DNA from: Tetracentron sinense
Taxonomy: Eukaryota; Streptophyta; Magnoliopsida; Trochodendrales; Trochodendraceae
NCBI GenBank assembly: GCA_015143295.1
Contig: CM026565.1
Coordinates: 26,234,052 to 26,298,051, forward strand
Direction: 5' to 3'
Length of the DNA: 64,000 nucleotides
The notes beneath the pieces were generated by a model, which saw only the letters and a list, made by a program, of their open reading frames with translations, did not search any database and was not told where the DNA came from. Every line of letters starts with the position of its first letter. Positions within the stretch are counted from its first letter, which is position 1. Positions 1 through 11,225 of the stretch are shown in pieces. The translations under genes were made by a program, and so were the position numbers.

Positions 1-1399
1 TCCCATCCCACTTCCACTCGCCTGGATACAGTCACCACCTCCCTATAGGACGATAGAGAAAATATTTTAAAACTAAAAGCACTCCTAATAAAGGAGAAAA
101 AACGATTCGTGACTTCAAGAGATGGGTGCAAAACAGCCAAAATCTTAACCCTAGTTTGCTTCTTCTTTTTTTTTTCCAAATGGGGGTATAAATTCATGGG
201 TTAATGCTTAACCTAACCCTAAAATATCATTCCCCTCCCAAAGTAAGCTAGGCTTAGAATTTTGATCTTTCTTCATCAACATTGTTAAAAGGAAGAAAGA
301 AAGAAAAAAAAACAAGGAGCTCCAATGCTTTAGAAGATGGAAAGTAGGTTGTCGTATTCATGGTGGATAGTTTGGAGAAAGAAAGGATCACAACCAATTG
401 CAATTGAATTCAAGAGAACTCAATTGCATATGTGGCACAAGTGAATTGGATGAAGGAAAAAAAATTAAATTTAAATTTCTGTCTTTTTTTTCTCTCATCC
501 AATCTACCTATGCAACATATGTAATTGAATTGTCTTGAAAACAATTGCAATTGGCTGGATCCTATCCCGTTTGGCGATGGGAGCTCTTTGAAGTTTTATT
601 TAGGTCACATTACATTTCTAGGGATGCAACTCAGGGAACACTTTTTTCATGCCCAACTCAGTTCTACTCTCAACCCAAAGTGCCTAACTCAAACCTAACC
701 CAATGACTCATTTCTCAACCCTAAGCTCAATTTGGATTACCTGAATACGCTGATTGGGTTGGGTTTGGGTTGTACTTGTATAATAAAGCTTTATTTTAGC
801 TAAAATTGTTAACTATAAAAATGTAGTCTTAAACATAATGTTGGATTTTGAGAATTATAAGACAACATTATTCATGTACTATATTTTCCTCATAATTTTA
901 TATTAAGGAGTTCGAATCATAGCCAATCGCGTCGACATGTGTCCCTGTTAACCCCTATTCACTATGGTTAAGATTCTAAGTGTTAGGATTTAATAATCTC
1001 ACCTTTGTTTTAAAAATGAAAAACATTTAACTCTGGTTAGGAAAATTTAACCCTTAGGGTTAATATATTTTCAAGTTTTTTTAAAAAAATCAAGGTTAGA
1101 TTGTTGACCCCTAACGGTTAGTGAATCTTAATAAAATAGGGGTTAACATGGACACGTGTTGACCTGTGGGTGCAATTGAACTCTCCCCGAGTTCAATCAC
1201 AATTGGCTGTGATTCGATCTTATATTAAGAGAGCATTTGAGATATTATGAAGAGACTTACGTGTCTTGAAAAGAAAGATGGAGATTAAAGACTTTCTATT
1301 ATTACTCAATTGAAAATTATTTTAAAAAACTAAAAAAAAAAACAAAACACTGAGATAACTTAAAACTTTAATTCCATATTCAAAGAAATCAAAAATTGC

Positions 1400-1443
<44 letters not shown>

Positions 1444-2557
1444 AAGTTTCACATCTATCCATTTCATTTTCTTTCCACTTTATTTTAATGGAAAGCCAAG
1501 TTTGCTTACAAGAAGTTTGAATGTTTAAAGAGAGGTTTGTTTGATGAATAATACTAGCATCACTTTCTTTTGAGACTCACTCTCTTTTTTTTATTGGAAG
1601 ACAATAACACACGTCTTGCTTATAAAGAAAATGAGTTTTAAAGAAAGTGTAGTTAGCATTACCCTAGTTTGATATTGTTCTTTTCTTTTCCCTGAAAAAG
1701 CTAAAAGATTTGCTTCTAAGCAAGAGTTTTAAAATTTTATAAAGAAAGAGATGGGTTTGTTTGGATAGTCTATAAATGTTAGAAGTTTAAGTAAGAAATT
1801 TGACAATTTGAGACGGGGTCTTTGAATTTTTGTCATGGTTACATCCCCCTCTCACTCTCTTTCCAATTCGAGATGGGGATCTTTGAATTTTAGTCAGCTT
1901 ACATCTCTAGCTATTTCATTCTCTTTCCTTACTTTTTCTTTTTCCTGGAAATCTAATAGGTTTGCTTAAAAAAATTGCAAATTTAGAGAGAGACAGATGA
2001 TGGGTCTAAATGTTTTTATTTTTTAGTGCTAGGGTGGGTCTAAATGTTGGAAATTAATGAGAGCTTCCCCCTTATGGCACCTTGGAGGTTATTATAGGTT
2101 TGGTCGTGTGTGTTTAATGTTCTCTAACCCATACCCAAAAAAAAATAATATATATGCTTACAGCTATTTGTGTTCCCTTGTAGTCCCACAGTGGTTAGGT
2201 ACTTAGACGTCAGAAACGTGTATAAGGGTCTACAACCCCTCCATTAGTTAGGCCCTTTGGAGTGAGTGCGGGTTTACTCTTATGGCACCATGGCAGTTGC
2301 TTAGGTCTAATTCTGTGTGTTTAGTATTGGACTTTGCTACTGAGAACCCCCTTAGGGCCGAGACCATGCTCTAAGAGCATGGGATTTCAGGTGGGGCCAA
2401 TTTCACATGGTAGGACCTAAGGGGGTCTCAGAAGCTTTATCCTTTAGTATTCCCTTATCTATACCCAAAAAAATAGGTCTCATTCTGTGTGTTTGATTGT
2501 GTATTTAGTGTTTCCCTTATCTATACCCCAAAAAAATTTTAAAAATTAAAAATTTGG

Positions 2558-2601
<44 letters not shown>

Positions 2602-4615
2602 AGCTTACCTCAGAGGAAATGTCAGCCACGAGGGGAGCAACAGCTGCTGCACCTCCCAATCTACTCATACTAAGAACCTGGACACAGCAAGAGAGGACAG
2701 AGAGAAGATACCAGAAAACCAAAATTAAAAAACAAACAAAAATGGCAGCAAGGGAATCGATTCTTCTTTAATACAGCTAGTTAGAGAGAGAAAATATTAC
2801 TTTGACTTGGAGCTGGAGGAATTTCACATAATCGATTATCTCATCCAGCATCGACGCCTTGTCCGTCTGTCATTCCAAACAGCAAAAACCAAAGTGAAAT
2901 ATTAAAAAATAAACAGTTTAAATACAAAGAAGTCCAAATCAGTGAAAAGACAAATATAGCCCTAATGTTTTAGATAAAGTATACTGCAATCCCTTCCTGC
3001 GCATGCGCGCCTTTGTAGTTTGTAATCATTTTTCAAGTACGCACGGAAAAAGATAAAGAAGGAACGACAACACAACCCAACACTCTTTTTCTCTCCGGCG
3101 ATACTGGTAGTAAATTACTGAAATACCCTCATTTGACGCGTTTTCAAATTACTACAAACAAGGGTAGTGGTAGTAGTACAGTCACAATGATCAGAAGGTG
3201 GAGATTTGCAGTCGGAAGCTGAGACTGAGAGTCTCAGGTATCTAAATTTCATTTTTATAATAAAAAATATAATTAAAATGACCAAAAGGGCAATAGAAAT
3301 AAGCCAAAAATACCTTATTGGCATTGGGCACCAGTTCTTGCAGAGCTTTCATTCTGTCTGCAATTCTCTCCCTCCGTAACTGCCACAGAAACTCCCGTCT
3401 CAGTCTCTCAGAAGAATCGAATAGAAGCCATGAATAACAGACAAAGGAAACTCCAATTCTACCCTCTCCTTTTTCCTATAATTACCGAATATAAAAAAAA
3501 AAAAAAGGGATAACGGTAGTAATCTTCTAGCTTACTCTTTCAGCGATGCTGTGAGGATCAGTAGCCTGGCCTCTCCTTGCCCTAACTCTCTGCCTCGCCG
3601 GAGCCGTGCCACCTCCGGTGGAACCCGTCGCCGTCGGTTGGTTCATTCCGGTCGCCGGAGCTCCATAGTTTTGCGTCGAAATCGATCCAGTCTGCAAGAA
3701 ATAAAGCCAAAAAAAAGATCCCCAGGAATACCCATTTAAGATTAAAGTAATAAAATTAATTAAAAAATGGAAATTTATCAACCTGGGGCTGGTGGAAATG
3801 CTGCTGGTTCGCTGCCTGAGCAGTTCGCGTCAAAGATCCAGGGAATCCATTATAGAGACCTTGAACTGAACCCTCTCCCACCTGATAATTAAATCACATA
3901 AAAATCAAAACTTGGAAAAATTTAAACATGAAATCATAGTTTTTTTTTTGTTTTTAAATAATAATGTAGTGAGAGTTACCTGGTTTGGTGATTTGAACGG
4001 AGGGTCGACGGAATCGTCGTGAGATCGGTCGACAAGGAGACGATGATCAGAAGAATCGGCACTACCTAGAGATAAAGGAAGTGGAAGAAAAGCCGAGTCG
4101 CCGGAGCCAGAAGCAGCCGACGGAGATCTCGCCATGCCGCCTCCGACTACTCTGGGAAGGAGAAGATGTTGCTGAAGCATTAATGGTTTTCCTACGGAAG
4201 AACTCCCACTAATCTGGTGCTGTCTGAGTCTCGAAGCCAGTAGTGTGGATTCGTCGAATGGGTAGTGAAGATTTTCCGGATCTTCTGATAAATCTCTTGC
4301 TTTGTTTGAAGATGAACCGATAGGGATGTTGAAGAGCTTGTGATTGTTGTTATTGGGGTTTGGGGGATTGAGGTCCCAAGGAGATTTAGGGTTTCCGGGG
4401 ATTTCAGACCAGGAAGGAAGGCTAGAAAACATTTGCTCGAGAAAATCGTCGTGAGACGAAGGATCGAAGTGGGTACCTTGAATTTGAACCTGAGGAGGGT
4501 TTTGGATTTGTTGTTGTTGTTGAGCGTTTTGAAGCTCTTGAAGAGCTATTTGAGAGGGGCTCAAGCAAGCCGTTATGGAACCCATTCCTTGCATTTCTCT
4601 ACTACAAGGCTGCAT
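1..4615 (-). CDS. LRL-type bHLH transcription factor (bHLH66/69/82 group), 3' end off window
   Basis: Nuclear DNA-binding regulator; in Arabidopsis this group (LRL1-3) promotes root-hair growth. Coding exons on the minus strand: 4615-3980, 3881-3783, 3691-3536, 3379-3314, 2866-2801, 2677-2609 and 42-1. All junctions are phase 0 with GT...AG borders, giving 378 residues so far. Residues 1-212 are Gln/Asn/Ser-rich and contain the conserved-looking [14 protein letters not shown] and [14 protein letters not shown] blocks. Exon 3 ends in the basic region ([20 protein letters not shown]). Exons 4-6 give helix 1, loop, helix 2 ([14 protein letters not shown], then [19 protein letters not shown]) and [19 protein letters not shown]. 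The H-x3-E-x3-R basic signature predicts E/G-box binding. Exon 7 begins [12 protein letters not shown], as in the family, and is cut by the window edge, so the conserved C-terminal block is missing here. The start is the first in-frame ATG after the 5' UTR intron. Family assignment is firm; which paralogue is not. Confidence 0.93.
385..562. repeat. Foldback MITE (178 bp)
   Basis: The two ends are inverted copies: GGATCACAACCAATTGCAAT on the left and the complement of GGATCCAGCCAATTGCAATT on the right. The homology continues inward through CTCAATTGCATATGT-like words to a short centre. It shares the words CAGCCAATTGCAATTG with the 914/8149 MITE family. No clear target duplication was found. Confidence 0.65.
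911..1221. repeat. MITE, CACAGCCAAT family copy 1
   Basis: Near-palindromic element. The outer arms read GAATCATAGCCAATCGCG and, inverted, GAATCACAGCCAATTGTG. The inner arms carry the GGTTAAGATT / AATCTTAA and TAACCCTTAGGG words that recur across the window. Flanks repeat TATTAAGG/TATTAAGA (901-909 and 1222-1230), a plausible 9-10 bp target duplication of Mutator-like size. Confidence 0.65.
1405..1441. repeat. (TA)n microsatellite
   Basis: Uninterrupted TA dinucleotides inside the bHLH intron. Confidence 0.95.
2334..2436. repeat. Small foldback repeat (~100 bp)
   Basis: The ends are inverted copies: GCTACTGAGAACCCCCTTAGG on the left is mirrored by CCTAAGGGGGTCTCAGAAGC on the right. The centre includes a second small hairpin, CATGCTCTAAGAGCATG. 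Confidence 0.6.
2561..2600. repeat. (CT)n microsatellite next to a splice donor
   Basis: Forty bases of CT repeats immediately before the donor of bHLH exon 6 (GA on the transcribed strand). Confidence 0.95.
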
Positions 4616-4910
4616 AGGGTTGAAACTTGAAACTGTAGATTCTGGTTCAAGCTCTCTATCTTGAATTGAAGGCCTGAGAGAGATACCCAGATCGAGATTT
4701 TTGATATAAAAGCTTTAGAAGTCTTGAAAACAAGAAAAAAAAATGGTGATTCACGTACCTGGGTGTGAATTCTGAGAAGGGGTTTTGGAATTTAAGAGCG
4801 AGAGATCTCTGGAAACTAGAAAGCGAAACTACATGAATAGAGAGAGAAACAATAGCATTTCGTTTTGGATGTTTACTGGCTCTTCTAGTTCTCTCTTCTA
4901 TATTAAATAG
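4616..4910 (-). promoter_or_regulatory. 5' UTR, UTR intron, uORF and core promoter of the bHLH gene
   Basis: A TATA-like TATTTAATATAG lies at about 4897-4909, so transcription probably starts near 4870-4880. A 5' UTR intron is readable at 4674-4758: donor CAG|GTACGTGA, acceptor CTCTCTCAG|GC, 85 bp. The leader upstream of it carries a nine-codon uORF, ATG at 4858-4856 to TAG at 4831-4829, whose last sense codon is itself an ATG followed at once by TAG. No other ATG occurs between the UTR intron and the main start. A CT run at about 4961-4988 (GA on the transcribed strand) lies just upstream. The start site is inferred. Confidence 0.6.
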
Positions 4911-4957
4911 CAAAAGCAAAGCTTTTTGGATTTGCTTTGCCTTACTCTAACTAAATA

Positions 4958-4989
<32 letters not shown>

Positions 4990-5519
4990 GAGATCAGAAG
5001 TGAAGCCATGGTTAGGCTACTAGGGGTCATTTGGTCGGCCATTCTTACTAGGGTTCGCTAATGATCCATTGACAAATGTCTGAAATGTCCTCATGCGACA
5101 TGACTTAAAAGTAATCTTATCATTTAGCCGCAATCTTTTCTTCTTTTTTTAATTTCTAAATTATTTTCTTCTATTCTAAGAATCCGAATAAGCTCTAAAC
5201 TCGGAAGTTTGAATTTTGAAATTCGAAAATTAAAAATAAAACTTTTATTGCGTTAACTGGTATATAATTTATCAAATGGAGAGAATTTTTTTTTTTTATT
5301 ATTATTATTATAAACGTGAGTAACCTGGCTAAAGATAATTCTACAGAGTGTAATATGGAGGGGGAGCTTTATTTCTTTCTCTTTTTTGCCTTTTTTATTT
5401 TTTTCTGTGACGGATAAGCGGTTAGGCTTGCAACCCCCGGTTAATAAGTTAGCATAAGTTCTAAGGAAAATTATTACCTCCTCGGTCAGTGATGCAATAA
5501 GGAGCATCTTGGATCCCTT
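4911..5519. other. Intergenic, upstream of the bHLH gene
   Basis: Contains the CT run at about 4961-4988 and ordinary AT-rich sequence with a short TTATTATTATTA run near 5297. Open frames here look random; no gene was recognised. Confidence 0.6.
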
Positions 5520-5660
5520 TTTCTTGTCACGTGTTCCCAGTTAAATTCTTTTAAACTGTGGTAAAGATTTACTAACCCTTAGGATTTATCCATTTATCCT
5601 TTGTTTTTAGAAAAATAAATAATTTTTTTTTAACTAGAGTTAAAAATTAATTTGAATTCA
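5520..5660. repeat. Half copy of the GTTAAGATTTACTAACCC MITE core
   Basis: Carries CACGTGTTCCC, a diverged GTGGTAAAGATTTACTAACC and the AACTAGAGTTAAAAA word in the same order as the left half of the copies at 911 and 8149. The right half is absent. Confidence 0.5.
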
Positions 5661-5685
5661 CAACAGGCATCTTTGTGAAAGCAGA

Positions 5686-5723
5686 GAGCAATAGTTCACT
5701 CCTCATGGAGTGAACTATTGCTC
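5686..5723. repeat. Perfect 17-bp inverted repeat, 4-nt loop
   Basis: GAGCAATAGTTCACTCC, loop TCAT, then its exact complement. It lies beside the half MITE at 5520-5660 and resembles the self-complementary ends of the element at 16021, so it is probably a MITE terminus rather than an RNA gene. Confidence 0.75.
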
Positions 5724-7068
5724 AAGGTCTAAGTTAGGGGGTGGTGGAGATTACAACACTCACTCTCTCGAGAATGGAACCCGAACCAAATGAGTGGTGA
5801 CTAGCACAAAGTAGCTTCCCAGAGGGGAGCTATCTTTATGACGGAAAATCAGAGCTTTCTTCTTCTTAGTGTAAAGGCAGTTATAATTTTATGATTATAG
5901 AGCAAGATAAGGGCATTTTTTGTAAAACATGTTTATAGATCAAAAAAAGAAAAAGGGAGCTCTACTTTTTCCACAGGAAGCAAAGCTCCGCTTTGTATTT
6001 AAACAATAATTCAAACTTCGTCAACCCGCTTGAATTTTTAGTATTCAAGTTGAGGTTTTGGAACCATGGGTTGGGCTTCAGTTTAATTTTCTCAACCCAT
6101 TTTATATTTGAGCTAGGTTAACATAGTTACATTATTAATAATTGGGTTGGGAGAGCAAGTTGAAGCATCCTCGTTGGGTTTGGTTCTGGTTTGCCTTTCG
6201 TAACCTGTTATAAATGACTCTAGATCTTCTATTGTACGTTATGTTTCATTCAATTAAGTTGGGTTATTAATTCGAACCATTCTTTTTATTTGAGTCAAAG
6301 TATTCCCAAATTCTAATCATTTAATTCAAATAATTAAAGGTCAAAATTAGAGTTAATATAGCTTTAGAAAATGACAAATCAAGTTCAACTAAATCTAAAC
6401 TTAGCCCTTAATTATTTGAATTTTAATAATAAGAATGGAGAGAATATTTGAGAGGTAGCATTAACCAGAGGTTGATGCTTGGTAATAGGACACGTGTCAA
6501 TTTAGAAACAATCAGACTTGAATTAACTGGACGAAACATAAAAGTAGAGAATCTCAAGCAATAAACAAAGTTAAATTTCAATTGAGGATATTTTACCTAG
6601 TCGAATCACTCGGACAAATCTACCCGTTGCACCTCTAGGTGAAGAATGGGGTGATTATGTTAATCACAAAAGGGATGTGTGGATACAAGGATATGCCTAC
6701 CCAAATTGAGGATAGGGGTACCCAAAAGCTACTTCATTTGCTTGGGGGTCCCCATTCCATTCTGGGGCATGGCATCCGTGAAAATTTAAGAAACTCGAAT
6801 TATAAATCTCGGAATAATGACTACAAGTTTTATCACCTTTTTTTTTTCTCTAATTTAATCATGAATGGATTTCTGAGCTTATTTTAATCGGCTGTTCTAT
6901 GATTAAATATTTCAAACAGACTGCCACTATGACAAAATAACTTCATGTTTTCCAGTAAAATGTTCTCCACACCATATAGGCCATTTCAACATGTGAAAAA
7001 GAATCTACTGCTCAAATAAATAAAAGGCCAATCTACTTTCAATTTGTTCTAAGTCCAATTATACACTA
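5724..7068. other. Intergenic, no gene seen
   Basis: AT-rich. Around 6010-6180 the text repeats CAACCC/GGGTTG words in both orientations, like a decayed hAT-type element; a similar stretch lies at 640-780. No coding sequence was supported. Confidence 0.5.
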
Positions 7069-7305
7069 GCGTTTGGATTGGATTTTTTTGGCCAAAACTC
7101 AATTCTGATAAAATTGATTGTGTTGAAATTCGTGATCAAATAATCATTTTTTTAAATAATAGTGTTCTAAGAATACAAAGTTGAGAGACTCATCTACGTA
7201 TTCTCCGAACACTATTATTTAAAAAAATGATTATTTGACCATTAATTTCTACACAATCAATTTTATCAGTATTGATTTTTAGCCAAAAATATCTAATCCA
7301 AACGC
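7069..7305. repeat. Long-armed foldback MITE (237 bp)
   Basis: Starts GCGTTTGGATTGGATT and ends with the complement of GCGTTTGGATTAGATA. The arms run about 100 bp each, through TGATAAAATTGATTGTGT and AAATAATAGTGTTC, with a short central loop. No obvious target duplication. Confidence 0.8.
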
Positions 7306-8148
7306 GAAGAGATATACATAGTAAGGTGAATAGTGTCTACCTCGTCCGCATGGGATAAGATAATAAGACACTTAATAACATTATCAGTAATGTGACAGTG
7401 CCTCAGAAGGCATTTTTTCTGAAAATCAAATCTGTTTAGGAATTGGAATTTGAAATGCAAATTTTCAAGAAAAACCTGTTATTTCCATTAATATTATAGT
7501 TTGTGATGATGTCTACAATTTTCATAAATAAACTATATATTAGCAATTACAACCTTAAAATTTTTTTAAATAAAAAATGAAAATTGATATTTCATATTCT
7601 AAGTTATTATCTTCGAATTTGACATTAATATATCGATTTCAAATTATCTTTTCTTTATTTCCGAAAATTTTTCTCTTTTATCAGGTGTTTTGTTCATTTG
7701 CACAAGGTGACAAGAACTGGATAAAAATTGAATATATAAAACCCAATATATACTGGATAAAAATTCAATTTCAAAGTGATGCCGATAAAAATTGAATATA
7801 TACCCGTGAGGCTGTGATTAATTTCTAACAAAAGGAAAAAACTATTATACAACCCAATCAAAATATGGAACTAGCAAAAAATATAAATGATAAAGATTTT
7901 GTTCCATAGACCAAATTATCTTTTAATTGTCATTTCATATACGATCTTCACAAATCATTTTTTTCTTTTTAAATATACAGATCTTTTTTTTAGGCAAGTG
8001 CATTCAGCATTCGGGGGGGGGGGGGGGGGGGGGGGGCGCGGCGCGTGCCCGCCCTAAACTTTTGGGAAAAAAAAGTTTTTTACTAACCTACCTAAGATGG
8101 ATGAAGATCCAACAACTTAGCATGGGGCATGGAGGTGGATGAAGATCC
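7306..8148. other. Intergenic, with a G24 homopolymer
   Basis: AT-rich with no recognised gene. Positions 8013-8036 are 24 consecutive G, followed by a CGCGGCGCG stretch. Short repeats of GGATGAAGATCCAA flank the next MITE (8098-8150). Confidence 0.6.
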
Positions 8149-8482
8149 AATCACAGCCAATTGCAATTGAACTTAGCGAGAGTTCAATCGGACTCACATG
8201 CCAACACATGTCCCTTTTAATCCCTATTAACTGTGGTTAAGATTTACTAACCTTTAGGTTCAACAATAGAACTTTAGCTTTTTCAAAATATATTAAAAAA
8301 TATTAACACTAAGGGTTAAAAATCTTTAACTGGAGTTTAATATTTTTCTAAAATCTAAGGTTATATTGTTGAATCTCAAGGTTAGTAAATCTTAACCATA
8401 GTTAATAGGGATTAAAGGGACATGTGTTTCCTTATGAGTGTGTTTGAACTCTCCCTGAGTTCAATCGTGATTGGCTGTGATT
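8149..8482. repeat. MITE, CACAGCCAAT family copy 2
   Basis: Ends AATCACAGCCAATTGCAATT and, inverted, AATCACAGCCAATCACGATT. The inner arms CCCTATTAACTGTGGTTAAG and its partner near 8390-8420 are clearly complementary. Same family as 911-1221, the halves around 8606-11104, and 57116. Confidence 0.75.
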
Positions 8483-8605
8483 CTATCTCAGGTGGGTACC
8501 CCTCTTAATTTTTTTTAAAATATAGTTTACTAAGGATTTAGAATCCTTATAAACAAACTCCTTGGAATCGATTACAACCCACAGGTCAACACATGTCCCT
8601 TTTAA

Positions 8606-11104
8606 GAGCATCTCCAACCGTGCTCCATATCTTCATATATGGAGTACCGGCTCCAAAGTGCAACTCCAAGCGTGCTCCACATATGGAGGAGATGCTCCAA
8701 AGTGCTATAGTGACCCTCCAAATATTGAGGGGATAGAAAATGGAGATCAATCTCCATAGCACTATTCATCCTCGTAAGATACCGTTTGTGTCATTTTTTT
8801 GTTTTCCAATCTTTTTTAAAATGTCATTTGTATCCTTTTAATTTATTTTAATAATTATCATTTATCTTGAAATTATTTTTATGTTTTTTAAGTATTGTTT
8901 AAATTTTAAATTAATTCATCAATAAAAGATGCAAAAAAAAAGCCAAATCCTCTACGGTATCACCCAATCATCCCTTGAGGTTATCACCCATTGAGGTCGC
9001 CACGTATCCCTTTTGACACCCCTTAATCGTGGTTAAGATTCACCCACCCATCCTTGGTTTTTTTTTTTAAATAGTTTTTTTTAATTGAAAAACTATTTTT
9101 TATTATTAAAAAATTCTAAAAACAGTTTTTTTTTAATTTTAAAAAAGGGCTCGTAATTCCGGAGAGTAGGTGGATCATCCGCTACCTTTAGTCACGGTGA
9201 TTTTAGTAGCTTTAGTTAGTATCAAGGTAGATACGGGGGGAAATGACTTACCACCTTACTAATGCTTGTAATTTTTTGTTTTGTTAATCTAGTGCTTGTG
9301 ATTCCACTAGTCTTTTTTAATGTATTTTTGACACTTTTTTTAATTAAAAGATACAAACTTAACTAGTCTTCTTCTTAAAATGTTCATTCCGTACAATTAA
9401 TTATTTATTTTTAATCATTAGTGGAAATTTTGTAGGCCAATTATTTAGTTTTAGAGGCAAAAATGATGAATTATTGAGTTTGAGAGGCAAAATGAGGAAG
9501 AAAACATATGTGTAAAGTCCATGTTTTATGTGTTGGCTTATTCCGGTGTCAAAACAAGTGAGTCTAGGTGATTAGGTGTGTATCTTGTGTCATTACCTTC
9601 AAGCATCCACGACAAGCGACATTGAAGACCGAAGAAGACCGGTTGAAAAAATTTCAATCACAATCTTCGTTTCACTCATAGGATGGTAAGTGATATAGAT
9701 ACCATGTTACCTTGGGTGGGAATTGACTTAAATTAACCATAATATGATACCTTAGGTGGAAATGGTTTAGACTAATCATATGGACCCTAAGTGATGAGAT
9801 ATGTAGTGCAAAACAAGTTGAAAATTTTGAAATTTCTTTTAAAAACCAAGGTTTCTTGTAGGTGGCATATCTCCCAAACCGTAGCTCGGATTTTGCTCTA
9901 TAATATATCAAATCTACTATGTCGAAAAGATCTACATTGTTCATGAAGAAAGCAAGATCTGAAAATGAAGTTTTAAAAACGGGTTTTAACCTCAAGGTCA
10001 ACCCTGAGCACATAGAGTCGACCCTGAGTCTCGAAAAAAATGTATGGTAAAAATGGACAGAGAGTGCAAATACCCAAGGTCGACCCTGGAAGACACTTGC
10101 GTCGACCCAAGTGCACCTTTGGATCGACCCAATTGTCTCCTAGGGTTGGGTTCTCTAATTAATTAGAACTCTTCTAGTTCGTGGAGAGCAACTTTGGGAG
10201 AGTATCTATAGAGAAGGTTTTTAACTATCTATAGAGTTCATAAAAACTTTGGAAACTATTTTTTCTCCTCCCCTTTGTTAATCCTTCTCTCATCCTAGTT
10301 TAGCAAGTCAATGCATCATTCTTGCTTGCTTGGACTTTCCCATTGATGGAGTCCATCTAGGATTTGATTTTCATCAAACCATCAACCCGTTCTGGATAGA
10401 ACAACTTGGCCAAAGTGTTCCGGAGCCTTTGCGAAGAAGATCGATCCGAGAAGGATTGTGGATGTGTGATTTGGTCGATGGAATCCAAAGCCGTCATTGA
10501 CGGAGATTGATCGGAAGATTGTGGTTGTTTTTGAGACACAAAGAGAAGTACGAGCGGCTGCGGTTGATCACAGGACTTGTGAGTACGTGATGATTTTTCA
10601 AGACGTGAAGGACTAAGAACTGAAGGATCGTAGTGTCAAGTCCGAATGAGTCAAGTTCGAGTCTTGTAAGTTCTTGTTGACTTTGTCTTAGTGGATTCTC
10701 ATTGCTGGACTAGGTCCCGTGGTTTTTCCCGGAAGGGTTTCCACATAAAAATCCTTGTGTTGTGGTTTAATTATTTTCCATATTCTGCACTTTAAAGTAC
10801 ATTATCCCTTAATTAATAACTTAATTATTAAAATGCTAAAAATGGTAGATAGACTTGTAGGGAGACCTAACCATCCCCTTGAACTGTGAGTTCTCAACTC
10901 AAACCTTAGATTTGAGGTTCACCGAATTTTTTCAATATGAATTGTTTTTTGAAAATAATAAATGAATAGTGTTTTGGAGTAGGAATAGTGTTTTGGAGAT
11001 GGATGCATTGGAGTAAAAAACTTTTTAGTGGTGCCCATGAACTCCATATATGGAGGAGATACCGAAATGGAGTAAGGATTTGGAGTATTGCGTTGGAGAT
11101 GCTC
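8606..11104. mobile_element. PIF/Harbinger-like nonautonomous element (2.5 kb)
   Basis: Terminal inverted repeat GAGCATCTCCAAC on the left, mirrored on the right as GTTGGAGATGCTC, flanked on both sides by the 3-bp duplication TAA (8603-8605, 11105-11107). The end sequence and TWA duplication are typical of plant PIF/Harbinger elements. Sub-terminal zones repeat TCCATATATGGAG. No transposase frame is seen; the interior contains an LTR-like segment and further MITE-core debris (about 8960-9060). Confidence 0.75.
9480..10905 (+). repeat. Copia-type LTR-like segment inside the Harbinger element
   Basis: Contains phrases usual in large plant Copia LTRs: a zone of repeated CTCAAGGTCAACCCTGAG / GTCGACCC words (9990-10140) and GTGGTTTTTCCCGGAAGGG followed by TTGTGTTGTGG (10720-10765). 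Ends and target duplication were not resolved, and no internal gag-pol was found, so it could be a solo LTR or a fragment. Confidence 0.4.
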
Positions 11105-11225
11105 TAATACCTCTTGATTGTGATTAAGGTTCACTAACCCTTAGGGTTCTACCACCTAACCTTGGTTTCTAGAAAAAAAATATATAACTTTAAAGGTTAA
11201 AGCTGTTAACTAGAGTTAAAAGACT

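Larger units (their letters stand above)
43..2608 (-). other. Intron 6 of the bHLH gene (2.57 kb), MITE-filled
   Basis: Bounded by donor GAG|GTAAGC at 2608 and acceptor CTATAG|GG at 43. It holds foldback MITEs (385-562, 911-1221, 2334-2436), an AT run at 1405-1441 and a CT run at 2561-2600 beside the donor. Segments near 2060-2150, 2280-2340 and 2450-2530 repeat the phrases TTATGGCACC, TCTGTGTGTTTA and CTATACCCAAAAAAA and look like short interspersed repeat debris. No further exon was recognised. Confidence 0.75.
8575..11225. repeat. MITE of the same family, split by a larger insertion
   Basis: Left remnant 8575-8605 (CAACACATGTCCCTTTTAA) and right remnant 11105-11225 (TGTGATTAAGGTTCACTAAC, then CTAACCTTGGTTT) read as one continuous copy of the 8149-type core once the 2.5-kb element between them is removed. 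Confidence 0.65.

Noticed and set aside
3551..4630. Plus-strand frames opposite the bHLH exons
   Set aside because: Mirror frames of the bHLH coding exons; the minus-strand reading has a conserved domain and splice sites.
5686..5723. Perfect hairpin as a microRNA precursor
   Set aside because: The stem is only 17 bp with a 4-nt loop, too short for a plant pre-miRNA, and it adjoins MITE sequence.
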